Below are positions 1 to 13,600 of a DNA stretch of 64,000 bases, in pieces. The DNA comes from Antedon mediterranea (lineage: Eukaryota > Echinodermata > Crinoidea > Comatulida > Antedonidae). The stretch's first letter is position 1. Each line of letters begins with the position of its first letter. Both the position numbers and the translations under genes were made by a program. Below the pieces are notes generated by a model. That model did not search any database. It had not been told where the DNA came from and saw nothing but the letters and a program-made list of their open reading frames with translations. The stretch is from assembly GCF_964355755.1 (NCBI RefSeq), contig NC_092676.1, forward strand, positions 374,501-438,500. Direction: 5' to 3'.

Positions 1-214
1 AATTGTGATAATAACATTAATTAGTTAGGTAAAAAAACTATAGTATTAATAATATGCAGTTTTGCAAATCACCTCCAAATCTCTTTAATCTGTCTTAAAA
101 GTCGAGAACAGTGATCACCATAACATCGTCTGTTAGAGGCAGAATGTGCCATATATATTTCAAACAATTTAGTATTCTTTTTCTTAACTAAACATGTTTC
201 TCCCTCTTATTCAG

Positions 215-1989
215 ATATCGCAGATTTAAATTTACCACAGACATGCCAGATTGAATACCCTGACCCAGATGACCTGCTAGACTTCAAACTCACAATTTCA
301 CCTGATGAAGGCTTTTATCGCAATGGTCGATTTGTATTTATATTTAAGGTATTCACAAATGACTTTTTTTATTCATTGTGTATATAGCGAAATTGAAAAA
401 TAATCTTTTAATTGACAGTTAAATAAAAATATAAATTCATTTTGGCAATAAATAGGGGGAAAATAAATATCAAAACAATTTTGTTTATTTTGTTATACTT
501 CTGCCCCTGAAGCTTTTTGCATACTTTATTTGTATCTCCATTGAGATAATCCAGCGCCACTAATACCCACAGAATTTTTCAGTAACTTGCCTTTTGATTT
601 TAATAGATAATTAAATATTATATTAGAATAAATTGCAACATTATTTTAATAATATTTGTGTTTAGGTTGGTCCAGGTTATCCACATGATGCACCAAAAGT
701 AAAATGTGAAACCAAGGTTTATCATCCAAACATTGACTTGGAGGGCAATGTATGTTTAAACATTCTCAGGTAAGACAGCCAATTCATCCAAACATTGACT
801 TGGAGGGCAATGTATGTTTAAACATTCTCGGGTAAGACAGCCAATTCATCCAAACATTGACTTGGAGGGCAATGTATGTTTAAACATTCTCAGGTAAGAC
901 AGCCAATTCATCCAAACATTGACTTGGAGGGCAATGTATGTTTAAACATTCTCGGGTAAGACAGCCAATTCATCCAAACATTGACTTGGAGGGCAATGTA
1001 TGTTTAAACATTCTCGGGTAAGACAGCCAATTCATCCAAACATTGACTTGGAGGGCAATGTATGTTTAAACATTCTCAGGTAAGACAGCCAATTCATCCA
1101 AACATTGACTTGGATGGCAATGTATGTTTAAACATTCTCAGGTAAGACAGCCAATTCATCCAAACATTGACTTGGAGGGCAATGTATGTTTAAACATTCT
1201 CAGGTAAGATAGCCAATTCATCCAAACATTGACTTGGAGGGCAATGTATGTTTAAACATCCTCAGGTAAGACAGCCAATTCTGGTTACCTTCTCCCAAAA
1301 TGTTTGTTATTCTGTAGTTAGTTTCTAAGTAAGTTGTATTCTGTGTGTATGTCAATTTTGTTTTCTGTTTTTTAGGGAAGACTGGAAACCGGTACTAACA
1401 ATCAGCTCAATCATTTACGGCCTACAATATCTTTTATTGGTATGTTCTAACAAATTTGATTTTGTTATTCCGAGTTCTTTATGAAAATACTTATTTCTTC
1501 TTTCAGTGAATGAAAACATGGTATTTTTTGTTTACATTTAAGTTAAGCTTTGTTAGAAAGTCATAGTCATTTGATTGAAAGTTTGTCATGCCTGCATATT
1601 AGAAATGACATTCAGTTGTAGAACTCAAATTAACACATCATTAAACCAGCCGTCATCACATTATTCCCTCGACAACACATGCCAGTAATACAATACGACA
1701 TACAGTGTATATAAAGTTAAAGTTAATGAGTGACTGTACCATTGTTTTCATTTTTCCATTTTGTTTCTTTCTATATTGCTTTATTTTATAATTATCTAAC
1801 ACTTTCTAATTATCTAACACTTTCTATCTCTTTTTAATTTTTAAGGAGCCTAATCCTGACGACCCATTGAACCGTGAAGCAGCTGAAGTTCTTAGACAAA
1901 ACAGGAAAATATTTGAGCAAAATGTAATGAAATCAATGCGTGGTGGATACATTGGCAATACATATTTTGACCGATGTTTAAGACTATGA
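215..1989 (+). CDS. UBE2M: NEDD8-conjugating enzyme E2 M (UBC12), 3' part of gene
   Basis: The visible exons are 215-348, 666-769, 1376-1439 and 1846-1989 (TGA 1987-1989); upstream exons lie before the window. The 147 complete codons align from memory with about residue 36 to the C-terminus of 183-aa human UBE2M. They include the HPN motif, the active-site context NVCLNIL with the catalytic Cys codon at 753-755, EDWKPVLTI, and a C-terminus close to MRGGYIG-TYF-RCL. The family accepts NEDD8 from the UBA3-NAE1 E1 as a thioester on this Cys and passes it to cullins through RBX1, which activates cullin-RING ligases. Exon phases join cleanly (1, 0, 2, 0). The second exon's 3' end and splice donor are repeated eight times in the following intron. 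UBE2F is the nearest alternative, but the residues fit UBE2M better. Confidence 0.95.
770..1280 (+). repeat. 62-bp tandem array duplicating a UBE2M exon end and its splice donor
   Basis: Each 62-bp unit holds 46-47 bp of the exon ending at 769 (from CATCCAAACATTGACTTGG through the active-site Cys codon) plus the donor GGTAAG and about 12 bp of intron. The motif CATTGACTTGG recurs at 731 (real exon), 793, 855, 917, 979, 1041, 1103, 1165 and 1227, so there are eight extra copies, each with a GT donor. Copies differ by single bases only (CTCAG or CTCGG; one GGATGG). Reading through the true donor gives AGG TAA, an immediate stop. Confidence 0.95.
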
Positions 1990-2339
1990 TAAGGAAGCTA
2001 GGAAAGCTGTAATGTAAGCGGTCTAGCGTTCCTACCAACAGTTAGTTGCTCTGTCAAACCTTTAAAAATGCTATTATTATTTATATTTGAATCCTGTACC
2101 CAACAACTTTGATTTAATGTAAATTTTCTAATGATTATTTAAATAAGCATGTATTGTGGGAGGCCTTCTTGAGTATATCATAAGCACCATTTGGGTTGTG
2201 GTTGAATCCTAAGACTTCACAGTCTTTTTAATTTACATATGGAAGTAAATTTAACTGAAATATTAACATTTTAGAGCCCAGAGCCTCTTAACACCACTTG
2301 TTGCTATACATATCTAGAATTAACATACCCACAACCCAG
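1990..2339 (+). other. UBE2M 3' untranslated / downstream sequence
   Basis: AT-rich sequence directly after the UBE2M stop, with no coding potential. It is presumably 3' UTR. I could not pick a convincing polyadenylation site here. Confidence 0.5.
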
Positions 2340-2592
2340 ATAAACAATCAACAGGATTAAGTTTAGGGGAAATGACAATGTAGTGACAGTGAGATGGTCT
2401 AGAGAAACAATGAACAGGATTAAGTTTAGGGGAAATGACAATGTAGTGACAGTGAGATGGTCTAGAGAAACAATGAACAGGATTAAGTTTAGGGGAAATG
2501 ACAATGTAGTGACAGTGAGATGGTCTAGAGAAACAATGAACAGGATTAAGTTTAGGGGAAATGACAATGTAGTGTCAGTGAGATGGTCTAGT
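2340..2592 (+). repeat. 63-bp tandem repeat, four copies
   Basis: Four consecutive 63-bp units contain AACAGGATTAAGTTTAGGGG and GTAGTGACAGTGAGATGGTC. Because 63 is a multiple of three, the array stays open in several frames on both strands, giving short repetitive ORFs that I do not regard as genes. It lies 350 bp after the UBE2M stop. Confidence 0.9.
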
Positions 2593-4645
2593 AAAAGATA
2601 GTGATGTGTGATATATTCGCACAGTAAAGGAGCATGCCAAATGTCAGATAATGGAGTTCACATGTTCTACTAAAATCCTGTGAAAAAGGTCCAGTTTTCC
2701 AATATCGGATCACAAAGTGGTTTTTTATTTGTCTCTTTTGTAGTATAGTAAATGTGTATTCATTTATAATCCCACTGTAAACTGCTTATTACATTGCCTC
2801 CTTTCAACAACTCAATTACCTTACATTAAAATGTCCAATGTGTTTTGTAATACCATATTTTTCATGTTTTTAATCGGGTCATGTCATGTCACCAAATTTA
2901 GTATGATTTTTAACTACTACTACTGGAAACATGTCTATTGCAAGATAATACAGTAATACTAGAATTTAAAGTTGATTTTGTAAATTGTAATATTTATATT
3001 AACCATAAACCTGTCAGAAAAAACAGTCTGGTGTGATGATACTTTTTGTTTTCTGGAATTGGTTGAAAGTTAAAATGGCAACATTGGTTTTGTATGTAAT
3101 CACCTTTTGGGAATCCCAAGTACAACTCTTCCATTCTTTATATGTAGTGCATTTGAGTGTGATTTCATTTTAAAGAATGTATTTTGATTTGTAGTGAATT
3201 ATATAGATACTGCAATTTAAAATAGGTCTGTGTTTAGGTTTTGTAACATTCATTTTATATTTAACACTAATAATATTCAACCTATATAATCCATTAATAA
3301 TGTAGGCCTACACATGAAATGAGAATTTTGGTGTTTATAAACTGTTGAAATTCCTAACATTAAATCAAATATTTTACCAATTCAATGCTCTATTCATATT
3401 GGTATATACCATAGGTAGGTTAAATTGCTACTGTATAAATATGGTAGGGAATGCTAGCAAGGTTGCTGTGACGTCAAAAACAAAATGTTACCCGAACATT
3501 ACCTCTTTTTTTTTCATTTTTCATGTAAAAACAAAGTAAATAAACAATAATACAGTATGTAGATGTTGATAGAATTTTATTTCATTAATTTTTCTATTCA
3601 ATAGTTTTTTGAGTGTCATCAATAATTTTTAACACTGAAACTCCTATTTGGATGGATGGCTCTGTTAATTTTTGTTATACCGCCCCCTCTATCTGTTCAT
3701 GCATATCATCAGTTAATTGATTGGCTGTGACGTCATCTCCAAGGCAACTTTTCCAAACGCTGAAGATTCGAGTATCTAAAAATAAAAATATTCAATACAA
3801 TGAATGAAAATCCCATGTTTTAAATTCGGTGTTATTACGAAACAAATAAGAAGGAATCGGCATCTCTTTAAAGGTCAGAATCAAACAATATATTAATATA
3901 ATAATTATAGCCTAGGCCTAGCTAGGCTAAGCTAGCGTATGTAGGCCTAGCCTATTCGAGGCTCCTCCGAAAACAGCGTGTGTGTTGTGCGTGCCGTGTG
4001 ATCCTCCCATCACCCATCATCATCAACAGACCAACCTATCCTCCTCCTCCTTCTGTAAATAGGTAGGCCTAGATACAGTAAGTTATAGCTGCTGCCCTAT
4101 AATAGAGCAGCATTGTATGCCATAGTAATGCAGGCTGTATGGTCATTATTTTTTATGCATTTCATTCAGAATCAGATGTTATTTCGGTGGTGACAAATGA
4201 AATTGGCCGTGTTTTATTTTGGTATTTTTTGATGATAAATAAAAAAGTATAAAACAAAAAAATGACCGGTTTCATGCACGGTCAATATCAAACGTGACTG
4301 ATGGTAATCAAAGACCGACAACCAACCTACGTTATGTCAAGCGATGGAATGTGTCGTCTCGGTCATCCACGGTCTGGAACTAGAAAGTAAACCATCAAAC
4401 CTGCTCACAATGAACTATCATGACATTAGCATTAATTAAATTAATTAGCTCGCTAATGATGAGATGTGGGACACCAGATTTTACCCAACCCTGCAATTTT
4501 TTTTCAGTATTTTAATAAATTTTGCAGGATTATTGAGAAAAATAGTATTTTAAATGTCTGTATTTTTATATTGTCATCTTGCAATGGAAGACAATTTAAA
4601 AACTTAATCTATAAGTCTATAATATTTTTTTATTTGTACTGGTAG
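2593..4645. other. UBE2M-DCDC1 intergenic region
   Basis: No convincing coding sequence. The last part (about 3700-4080) is the probable DCDC1 promoter and 5' UTR: it has a CRE/X-box cluster, then GC-richer DNA with clustered palindromic TAGGCCTA words (3908-3955). A donor-like AG/GTAGGC near 4061 could end a noncoding first exon joining the exon that begins about 4646, but this is a guess. Confidence 0.5.
3719..3748 (+). promoter_or_regulatory. Inverted CCAAT box, CRE and RFX X-box cluster upstream of DCDC1
   Basis: Within 30 bp there is ATTGG (inverted CCAAT, 3720-3724), a perfect palindromic CRE TGACGTCA (3728-3735), and ATCTCCAAGGCAAC (3735-3748), which matches the X-box form GTTNCCATGGNAAC at most positions. 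CRE, NF-Y and X-box clusters are typical of TATA-less promoters, and X-boxes are bound by RFX factors at ciliary genes. It lies about 0.9 kb before the DCDC1 start codon. Function is inferred. Confidence 0.45.
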
Positions 4646-4655
4646 CGTCCACAAG

Positions 4656-7600
4656 ATGTCACAACTCAAGACATCCAATAGACTAGATGGCAGCAAGATG
4701 ACACGGTCTGGAGATAGTGTGACATATGAGGATGTGCTTGTTGCGCAATATCTTGAGGAACTTAAGAAACAGGGAAGCACTAAGAAAAGGTTTGTTGATT
4801 CACCTAATATAGAATAACTATGCCTGTGGAATAACTATACCTATATGGAACAAATATACTATATATGTAATAAGTACAGTCAACTCTCCCAATACTGTAC
4901 TGTCCTTGACATCTAAAAGGTCCTACCGTAAATTCATTTTTACCATTAAAAAACATTCTGAATGCCAGAAAAAAAAAACATTCTGGAAAACTAGACACAC
5001 ATAGGCCAGCCTAAAGGTGTCCAGTATTGGGAGAGTTGACTGTATACTATATGAAAACAGTACACAAAAAGGGAATTATATGCTTTATATACAAATAATT
5101 TTGGAGTTGCAATTATTTAAATTTGTTTATTGGCAGCTAGTGCACTGTAGCTTGACCACAACGTGTGTAACTACATAGAACTAAAGGCTTGTTTTGTTGA
5201 TGTATTCAACCAGCATAGTAACAATACAATAACATACAATTCCTACAATGCAGTCCATATAAAAATGAAAAATTCTTTAAAATAGTGTTGTTGCTAAGAG
5301 AGCTTACTGTAATGTCACATCTGACTGGTTTTCAACTACCGGTAATTGAATCTACACAGTAAAATAAAGGTGTTGTCAGGCAACGAAAGATCATAGTAGT
5401 AGTCTACTATTTCAATTAACTCTTACTTTTCTGAATATTTCATTTATTACAACACATCCAGTCACGTCAGAATTGAACCCTAGACCTTGAGATTGGCAGA
5501 CAAGCATATTAACCACCAATCTACTACATTACAAGTAGATATTTATTATTATTACTAAATATATGCTGTATTTGCGAAGTACTGTATTATTTTAGTATTG
5601 GTAACCTATGATACATAAATATTGGAGACCCTTGTTTGTTTATAGCCGTATTTGTTTTTAGACATTTACCCAAAGACTGTTCATGTGAAGTTAACTTAGC
5701 AATAACACGTTTATTCTTAGCTCTGTTTGTATTAGAAGGGTCCATGTTACACAGTATACATAGATAACTCGTATTCTATTGGTTAAAACTGAGACATCAA
5801 ACATTCTCATGACAGTGCTAGTGTGGTACGGTAAATACAGTAAGCTACATGTATGTCTGTCTACCTACCTCTGTACAACAGAGGCTATTAGTTATCTGCA
5901 TTTATCAACATGTTATTTTTTAAGTATTTTTATTATGTTTATCAATTACTATTTTATGCTGTGAATAGGTAAAAATGACTAAAAAAATCAAAATCAAAAT
6001 GCCTCTCTCTGGAAAATATTAGAGACATCATATAAAACAGTCGATTGATATTTTTTATATTTTTAATTTCATCATGTAATGTAAAATGTTGCTTGCATTC
6101 CCACCAAATATCTAGGTTAAGTATATACTTATACTCTGAATGTTTATATTAATTAATGATATTAACTTTTGTAAGTTTATTATTAACAAATATGTATCCA
6201 TATGTTAAGGCCTAAAAGTGGTGCCAAGATACAGTCACCCTACCTGCAAAAACTACCACACAGAGACTATTTGGTGAATAGCACATCATCAACCGGTAAA
6301 CGACCTATATCAGCCTCTACTAATGGACGTAATGGTGCTAGAGAAAGGCGGAGGATTGATGTGAAGTTTGTAGAAGACAGAAACGATTTGAATAAAAAAT
6401 TGACAGAGGACTCTGAACAGAAGAGAAGAGTAAGACCAACTAGTGCTCCTGTTTATAGGAATAAAAGGTAAGAATACTGACACTTGTTATATACATTACA
6501 GAATTCTCAAAGCAACTAATGCTAAATAGTTTCACTAATGTCTGTCCAGATGGTGCGCTGCTTAATGGGCCCATGAAATACTAAACTGTATTGTATCAAA
6601 ATGGAGCCATAAAACACTGCTGTATAAGGATATTATCATCTAAATTATTTACTTTATTTTGATGGACAGGTAGGTAGATATATAACAAACAATCTATTAT
6701 GCATTATCGACAATACAAATAGTTACAATTTATACTTTAATCTTATTGTTTACTATATAATTTAATCTTTCAACCTGTAAATAATTTGAAAACCTTTTAC
6801 TGAATGTGGGCTTCCACTGGTCGTTTTGAATGCACAGCAAAAATAAAAAATCTTGAAATAAAAATTCAATATAATATTGTGTCTGGCCAGGATTCTCTAG
6901 GATAATAATCAGCAATCAAATATCAGACATATATATCTATTTATTGTTTTCTAATAATATAAAATATTATTTTGCTCTTCTCATCAATTAGCTAATCCTT
7001 CAACTTCAAAACATGTTTTATTATTTGTTGAAATAATAACATTTACACAAAATATAGTATTTTCATGTTTTATCATTATATTTGTTTAATACATTGTTTA
7101 TTTTATAGGCGTCCATTGAGTGCAAAATCATCAGCGTCTATGATGTCACAGAGGTCAACCAGGTCATGTAAGAGTCTGTATAAGCTACAGCCAAGTATAA
7201 TCAAAGCATTGGCTTATAAAAATGGCTCTCGAAGTGAAGCTTTCACAGTCACTGCCCCTACACTAAAGCTAGTATGTAATGTCTTAAATAAACTTTAAAC
7301 ACTCATATCAATATAGCTACAGTACGTCAGACAAAAATCACATTTCAAAGCCAGTTCATTGCTCATTGCAGGTTTTTTACACCCAACATATGTAAAATTA
7401 TCATTATCAATACAGCATAATTACCACTATTAAAGGGACACATTTCAGACCAAACACATTGTCACTTAATAAGGGTGCCCTAAATAGGATCGGTCGTAGT
7501 GTTTCACAGGAAATTAGTGTCTTGTGCATTTACTGTACACCATTATTGTAGCATTTCGATGCAATTCTAGGTTGCTGTACTGATCAGACAGGCCCAAAGC

Positions 7601-10600
7601 AATTAATAGTCTTATTGAACAAGTTTTTACGTTTTTTGTTTGAGCTCTGTTATCTGTTATCAAAGAGGTGTTGTTTCATGCAGTTAGTTTAGTTAAATGC
7701 TCTTTTAAAGTTGTTACTTTCTTTCTGTGCAGTTCCTTGAAGAGTGTACCCTAAAGCTTGGTTTACTGAGTGCCGCTAGAAAGGTTTTCCTTGCAGACGG
7801 ATCTGAAGTCAGAGATGGCAAGATGATTACACGTGATGCTGAGGTGTACATCTCTTGTGGAGAACAATTTAAGGATCCCTATGCCTCAGTCACAGGTAAA
7901 ATATACAACAATCTGATATCTAATTGTGATAGATAGATGGATAGATCATTAGTATTCATCTCACATTCAAAGCATTTTGAATAAAACGTTGAGAAACTCA
8001 ACAGTTCTTTTCCGAACTAAATATACATGATTTACCACAAACTTTATATCAACATTTGATTTCGCCATGCAAACCTTCAAACAATATATTCATTTAGTAT
8101 ATTATTACAAAGATGTCATCTGCCAAATTCTATCTACATTTAGTACAATGATCTAATCATTCACTGTAGTCAAGAAAATGAGTATTTTGTTTGGAATCAA
8201 AAAAAATAAATAAAAATATGGTGAACTGTATTAATAGGTGATGTTCATCGTAAAATTCACACAGCATGGACAGTGAATGGAGTAGTCATACCTCCTGAAG
8301 ATCGCAAGAAAAATACTAAGGCTACGTTATCAAAGAGAATGAGGTAAAATATATTGTAATGATGTGCCCAAATATGGTAGTGATATGACATCATCATGTC
8401 CATATATGGGCACATTTTGTTGTCACATAAAGTTTGATAGTGTAGACAGAGCTTTAGAATAGAGTTGATAAGAAAAAGAGGTATAGAAATTATGGTGGTG
8501 TAGATAAAGGTTATCAGATGGAGGGTGTTGTTGAGAGGAAAGAAGTGATGTAGAGAGAATATGGTGGTGTAGATAAAGGTTATCAGATGGAGGGTGTTGT
8601 TGAGAGGAAAGAAGTGATGTAGAGAGAATATGGTGGTGTAGATAAAGGTTATCAGATGGAGGGTGTTGTTGAGAGGAAAGAAGTGATGTAGAGAGAATAT
8701 GGTGGTGTAGATAAAGGTTATCAGATGGAGGGTGTTGTTGAGAGGAAAGAAGTGATGTAGAGAGAATATGGTGGTGTAGATAAAGGTTATCAGATGGAGG
8801 GTGTTGTTGAGAGGAAAGAAGTGATGTAGAGAGAATATGGTGGTGTAGATAAAGGTTATCAGATGGAGGGTGTTGTTGAGAGGAAAGAAGTGATGTAGAG
8901 AGAATATGGTGGTGTAGATAAAGGTTATCAGATGGAGGGTGTTGTTGAGAGGAAAGAAGTGATGTAGAGAGAATATGGTGGTGTAGATAAAGGTTATCAG
9001 ATGGAGGGTGTTGTTGAGAGGAAAGAAGTGATGTAGAGAGAAGATGGTGGTGTAGATAAAGGTTATCAGATGGAGGGTGTTGTTGAGAGGAAAGAAGTGA
9101 TGTAGAGAGAATATGGTGGTGTAGATAAAGGTTATCAGATGGAGGGTGTTGTTGAGAGGAAAGAAGTGATGTAGAGAGAATATGGTGGTGTAGATAAAGG
9201 TTATCAGATGGAGGGTGTTGTTGAGAGGAAAGAAGTGATGTAGAGAGAAGATTGTGGTGTAGATAAAGGTTATCAGATGGAGGGTGTTGTTGAGAGGAAA
9301 GAAGTGATGTAGAGAGAATATGGTGGTGTAGATAAAGGTTATCAGATGGAGGGTGTTGTTGAGAGGAAAGAAGTGATGTAGAGAGAAGATGGTGGGGTAG
9401 ATAAAGGTTATCAGATGGAGGGTGTTGTTGAGAGGAAAGAAGTGATGTAGAGAGAATATGGTGGTGTAGATAAAGGTTATCAGATGGAGGGTGTTGTTGA
9501 GAGGAAAGAAGTGATGTAGAGAGAAGATGGTGGGGTAGATAAAGGTTATCAGATGGAGGGTGTTGTTGAGAGGAAAGAAGTGATGTAGAGAGAATATGGT
9601 GGTGTAGATAAAGGTTATCAGATGGAGGGTGTTGTTGAGAGGAAAGAAGGGATGTAGAGAGAATATGGTGGTGTAGATAAAGGTTATCAGATGGAGGGTG
9701 TTGTTGAGAGGAAAGAAGTGATGTAGAGAGAATATGGTGGTGTAGATAAAGGTTATCAGATGGAGGGTGTTGTTGAGAGGAAAGAAGTGATGTAGAGAGA
9801 ATATGGTGGTGTAGATAAAGGTTATCAGATGGAGGGTGTTGTTGAGAGGAAAGAAGTGATGTAGAGAGAAGATGGTGGTGTAGATAAAGGTTATCAGATG
9901 GAGGGTGTTGTTGAGAGGAAAGAAGTGATGTAGAGAGAAGATTGTGGTGTAGATAAAGGTTATCAGATGGAGGGTGTTGTTGAGAGGAAAGAAGTGATGT
10001 AGAGAGAATATGGTGGTGTAGATAAAGGTTATCAGATGGAGGGTGTTGTTGAGAGGAAAGAAGTGATGTAGAGAGAATATGGTGGTGTAGATAAAGGTTA
10101 TCAGATGGAGGGTGTTGTTGAGAGGAAAGAAGTGATGTAGAGAGAAGATTGTGGTGTAGATAAAGGTTATCAGATGGAGGGTGTTGTTGAGAGGAAAGAA
10201 GTGATGTAGAGAGAATATGGTGGTGTAGATAAAGGTTATCAGATGGAGGGTGTTGTTGAGAGGAAAGAAGTGATGTAGAGAGAATATGGTGGTGTAGATA
10301 AAGGTTATCAGATGGAGGGTGTTGTTGAGAGGAAAGAAGTGATGTAGAGAGAATATGGTGGTGTAGATAAAGGTTATCAGATGGAGGGTGTTGTTGAGAG
10401 GAAAGAAGTGATGTGGAGAGAAGATTGTGGTGTAGATAAAGGTTATCAGATGGAGGGTGTTGTTGAGAGGAAAGAAGTGATGTAGAGAGAATATGGTGGT
10501 GTAGATAAAGGTTATCAGATGGAGGGTGTTGTTGAGAGGAAAGAAGTGATGTAGAGAGAATATGGTGGTGTAGATAAAGGTTATCAGATGGAGGGTGTTG

Positions 10601-13600
10601 TTGAGAGGAAAGAAGTGATGTAGAGAGAATATGGTGGTGTAGATAAAGGTTATCAGATGGAGGGTGTTGTTGAGAGGAAAGAAGTGATGTAGAGAGAAGA
10701 TGGTGGTGTAGATAAAGGTTATCAGATGGAGGGTGTTGTTGAGAGGAAAGAAGTGATGTAGAGAGAAGATGGTGGGGTAGATAAAGGTTATCAGATGGAG
10801 GGTGTTGTTGAGAGGAAAGAAGTGATGTAGAGAGAATATGGTGGTGTAGATAAAGGTTATCAGATGGAGGGTGTTGTTGAGAGGAAAGAAGTGATGTAGT
10901 GAGAATATGGTGGTGTAGATAAAGGTTATCAGATGTAGGGTGTTGTTGAGAGGAAAGAAGTGATGTAGTGAGAAGATTGTGGTGTAGATAAAGGTTATCA
11001 GATGGAGGGTGTTGTTGAGAGGAAAGAAGTGATGTAGAGAGAATATGGTGGTGTAGATAAAGGTTATCAGATGGAGGGTGTTGTTGAGAGGAAAGAAGTG
11101 ATGTAGAGAGAAGGGTTGGGAGAAGAGTACATTATTTGATTAAAAAGGAAAGCATAAATATATAATTAATTTGTATTTGTAGGAAAATGTTAACATCAAA
11201 GACACGGCGAATAATTGTCTTTAAAAATGGAGATGGGTCAGAGACATTTGAGGCGCTTGCAACTCCTGACAAATTTGAGAAGGTGAGGTTGTACAGTAGT
11301 CTTGTTTGATAATGTCTCAAGTATATTCATTCTGAATTCCATTTTTAATATAAAAATCAAATTAATTGCACATAAAACTATACATTTAAAGTTTACAGTC
11401 TTACATGACTTATATAGGGTTAAACATTTAATGTTTTAATATATATTTACTATTGTGATACAGTTTCTTGATGTGTGTACTATTAGACTGGGTATTACAT
11501 CACCAGCCAAAATTGTCTTCTCATGGGAAGGAAAAGTTATTGAAGATATCAACCAAAGTAAGTAACTATTGTAACAAACTTCCTTCTGTTTAGTATGAAT
11601 AAATGATGATTATTTGGAATTTATGTTGTTTGTCTCTGTATGATTGCAGGGGGTTGTAGTTTCAGTTATTTGCTTGTCTCAAGGATTAAACCAAATTAAT
11701 TATTAAGTATATTTTAAATTTCAGTAAGAAAGCTAGATAAGTGTCTTCAGACCAGCTCCACACCTGCATATGGACCAGTGTGGATATCAAGAGGAGAGGG
11801 CTTTAGTCCAAAGGGTTCTAGAAGTAAGTACCAATTGATCCTATGTTAAATGCCATACTTAATGTTGTATGGAATGAAATGAATATTGCTATCTTTATTT
11901 AAAGAAACAGTTTTAATGTTATAATCCAGAAGCAAAACGTATGGATACTGTCACACGTTGTTCATTCCTCTTCATGGTATATGTTACATTCACCCTCCAC
12001 TTTGTTTCTGTTCAGTTTTCTTACGCAACACACTGCAGTATTGTGAGCAAAAGCTAGGTATAGCAAAGGAGTACAAAGAACAGCTTCAGTTTGCTATGAA
12101 CGGAGAAGATGACAAGGTGTCTATTGTTAGAATTCTGTCCTTGTCGCAAGAGGAACTTCAAGACCATTTAAATGGCGTAAGTTGGAGTTGTAGCTTGAAG
12201 CTCTGTCTACACTATCAAACTAGTTTGACGACAAAAAAAAGTGTGATGTACCCAAATATGATAATGATATGACATCATCATCATATTTTGATAGTGTAGA
12301 CATGGATTTAAAACTTATATTCCTGACCTAATAATTACATTAATGAATTCATCGATGTAATTTTCATATACAACATTTTACCTACCAGATTGTGGTAGTG
12401 ACAATTCTGGAGAAATAAAAAACAGCATGGCTTATACAAATCTTCTTTATTTTGTTTAGACAAACGAAGGCATTCAGGAGTTTAGTACTGCTAAGGATTC
12501 TTTGAAAAGAATTCTCAGACAGATTTCAGACTTGGTCCAGGAAGAGGAGGTAAGTTAACAACACTTTATAGTATGATTACCCTATAGTACAGTCAACTCT
12601 CCCAATATCAGACTCTCTGAAAACCGGAAACTCTTCCAATACCAAATCCTAAGTCCAAACAGTCTCAAATTCTTTTTTAACTTTAAAAACACATTCTGAA
12701 TACCAGACTTTCCAATAAACCAGCTATATTTGGCCAGCCCAAAGGTGTCCAATATTGGTAGACTGTAAATTCTTAAAATGTGATAATCAATGATTGTTGA
12801 ATAATGTATAACTATAATGCAATGTTTAATTACTTAATGTAGATGGAAGGACACAGCTATACTTTGAAGCACATTAAGACAATGGACGCATCACATAGAT
12901 TAGTAGGAATGCATGGAATAAGATTAAAAGTAAGTCAGTCAAAATCACTGATAATTAATTTTTGACAACTTACAATCCCTGTTAGACCAATTTGGTTTTC
13001 AAAAAATTGCCTCTAATTCACTCAGCAATACTGTATAATGCCAGCAAGACAGTTAAAGAAGACTACTTGATAAGGGTGTATGACTATTCCAACTATATCC
13101 TGGAACATATGGGGTTTGTTTTGAAGCAAAGCTCCTGTAATTTCTAACAATGTAAGGTTTTATTTTAATTACAATCCTATCTCAGTTATTCTTACAATCC
13201 ACTTTATCAGTGCAAAATTTAAAATGTTTTTTTGTTAGGTTTATGAGAATGGTTTTAATGACAAGGAGGATACCATCTTCTTCAACATTAAAGAGGCTTA
13301 TAAGGGTTGTCATGGTAACCATGGTATGGTCGTACAAAGGGTATGTTTTTAACAGATATAGTTTAATAATAATAATAATGACAGATATGATGAGGTTGTC
13401 AACAAGTGACTTGTTTCTGCCAATTTTCATTGATATTTGTGTGTTTTGTCTCCAGTTATTGGATCACATTACTCACTGCGTTCACCCTGAGCAGAATGTT
13501 TCAGCCCTCAGCCCTATTGTAACCAAACTGTTTGACAAGAATGGCCAAGATATCACAGATGTGTCAAGATTGCAGAATGATCAGGAAGTGTGGATCTCAT

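Noticed and set aside
2304-2601. Repetitive ORFs on both strands (87 and 72 codons)
   Set aside because: They are the 63-bp tandem repeat read in open frames; no start context or homology.
8491-11112. CRISPR-like regular array
   Set aside because: The 69-bp units are contiguous and identical with no unique spacers, inside an intron of an animal gene; it is a minisatellite.
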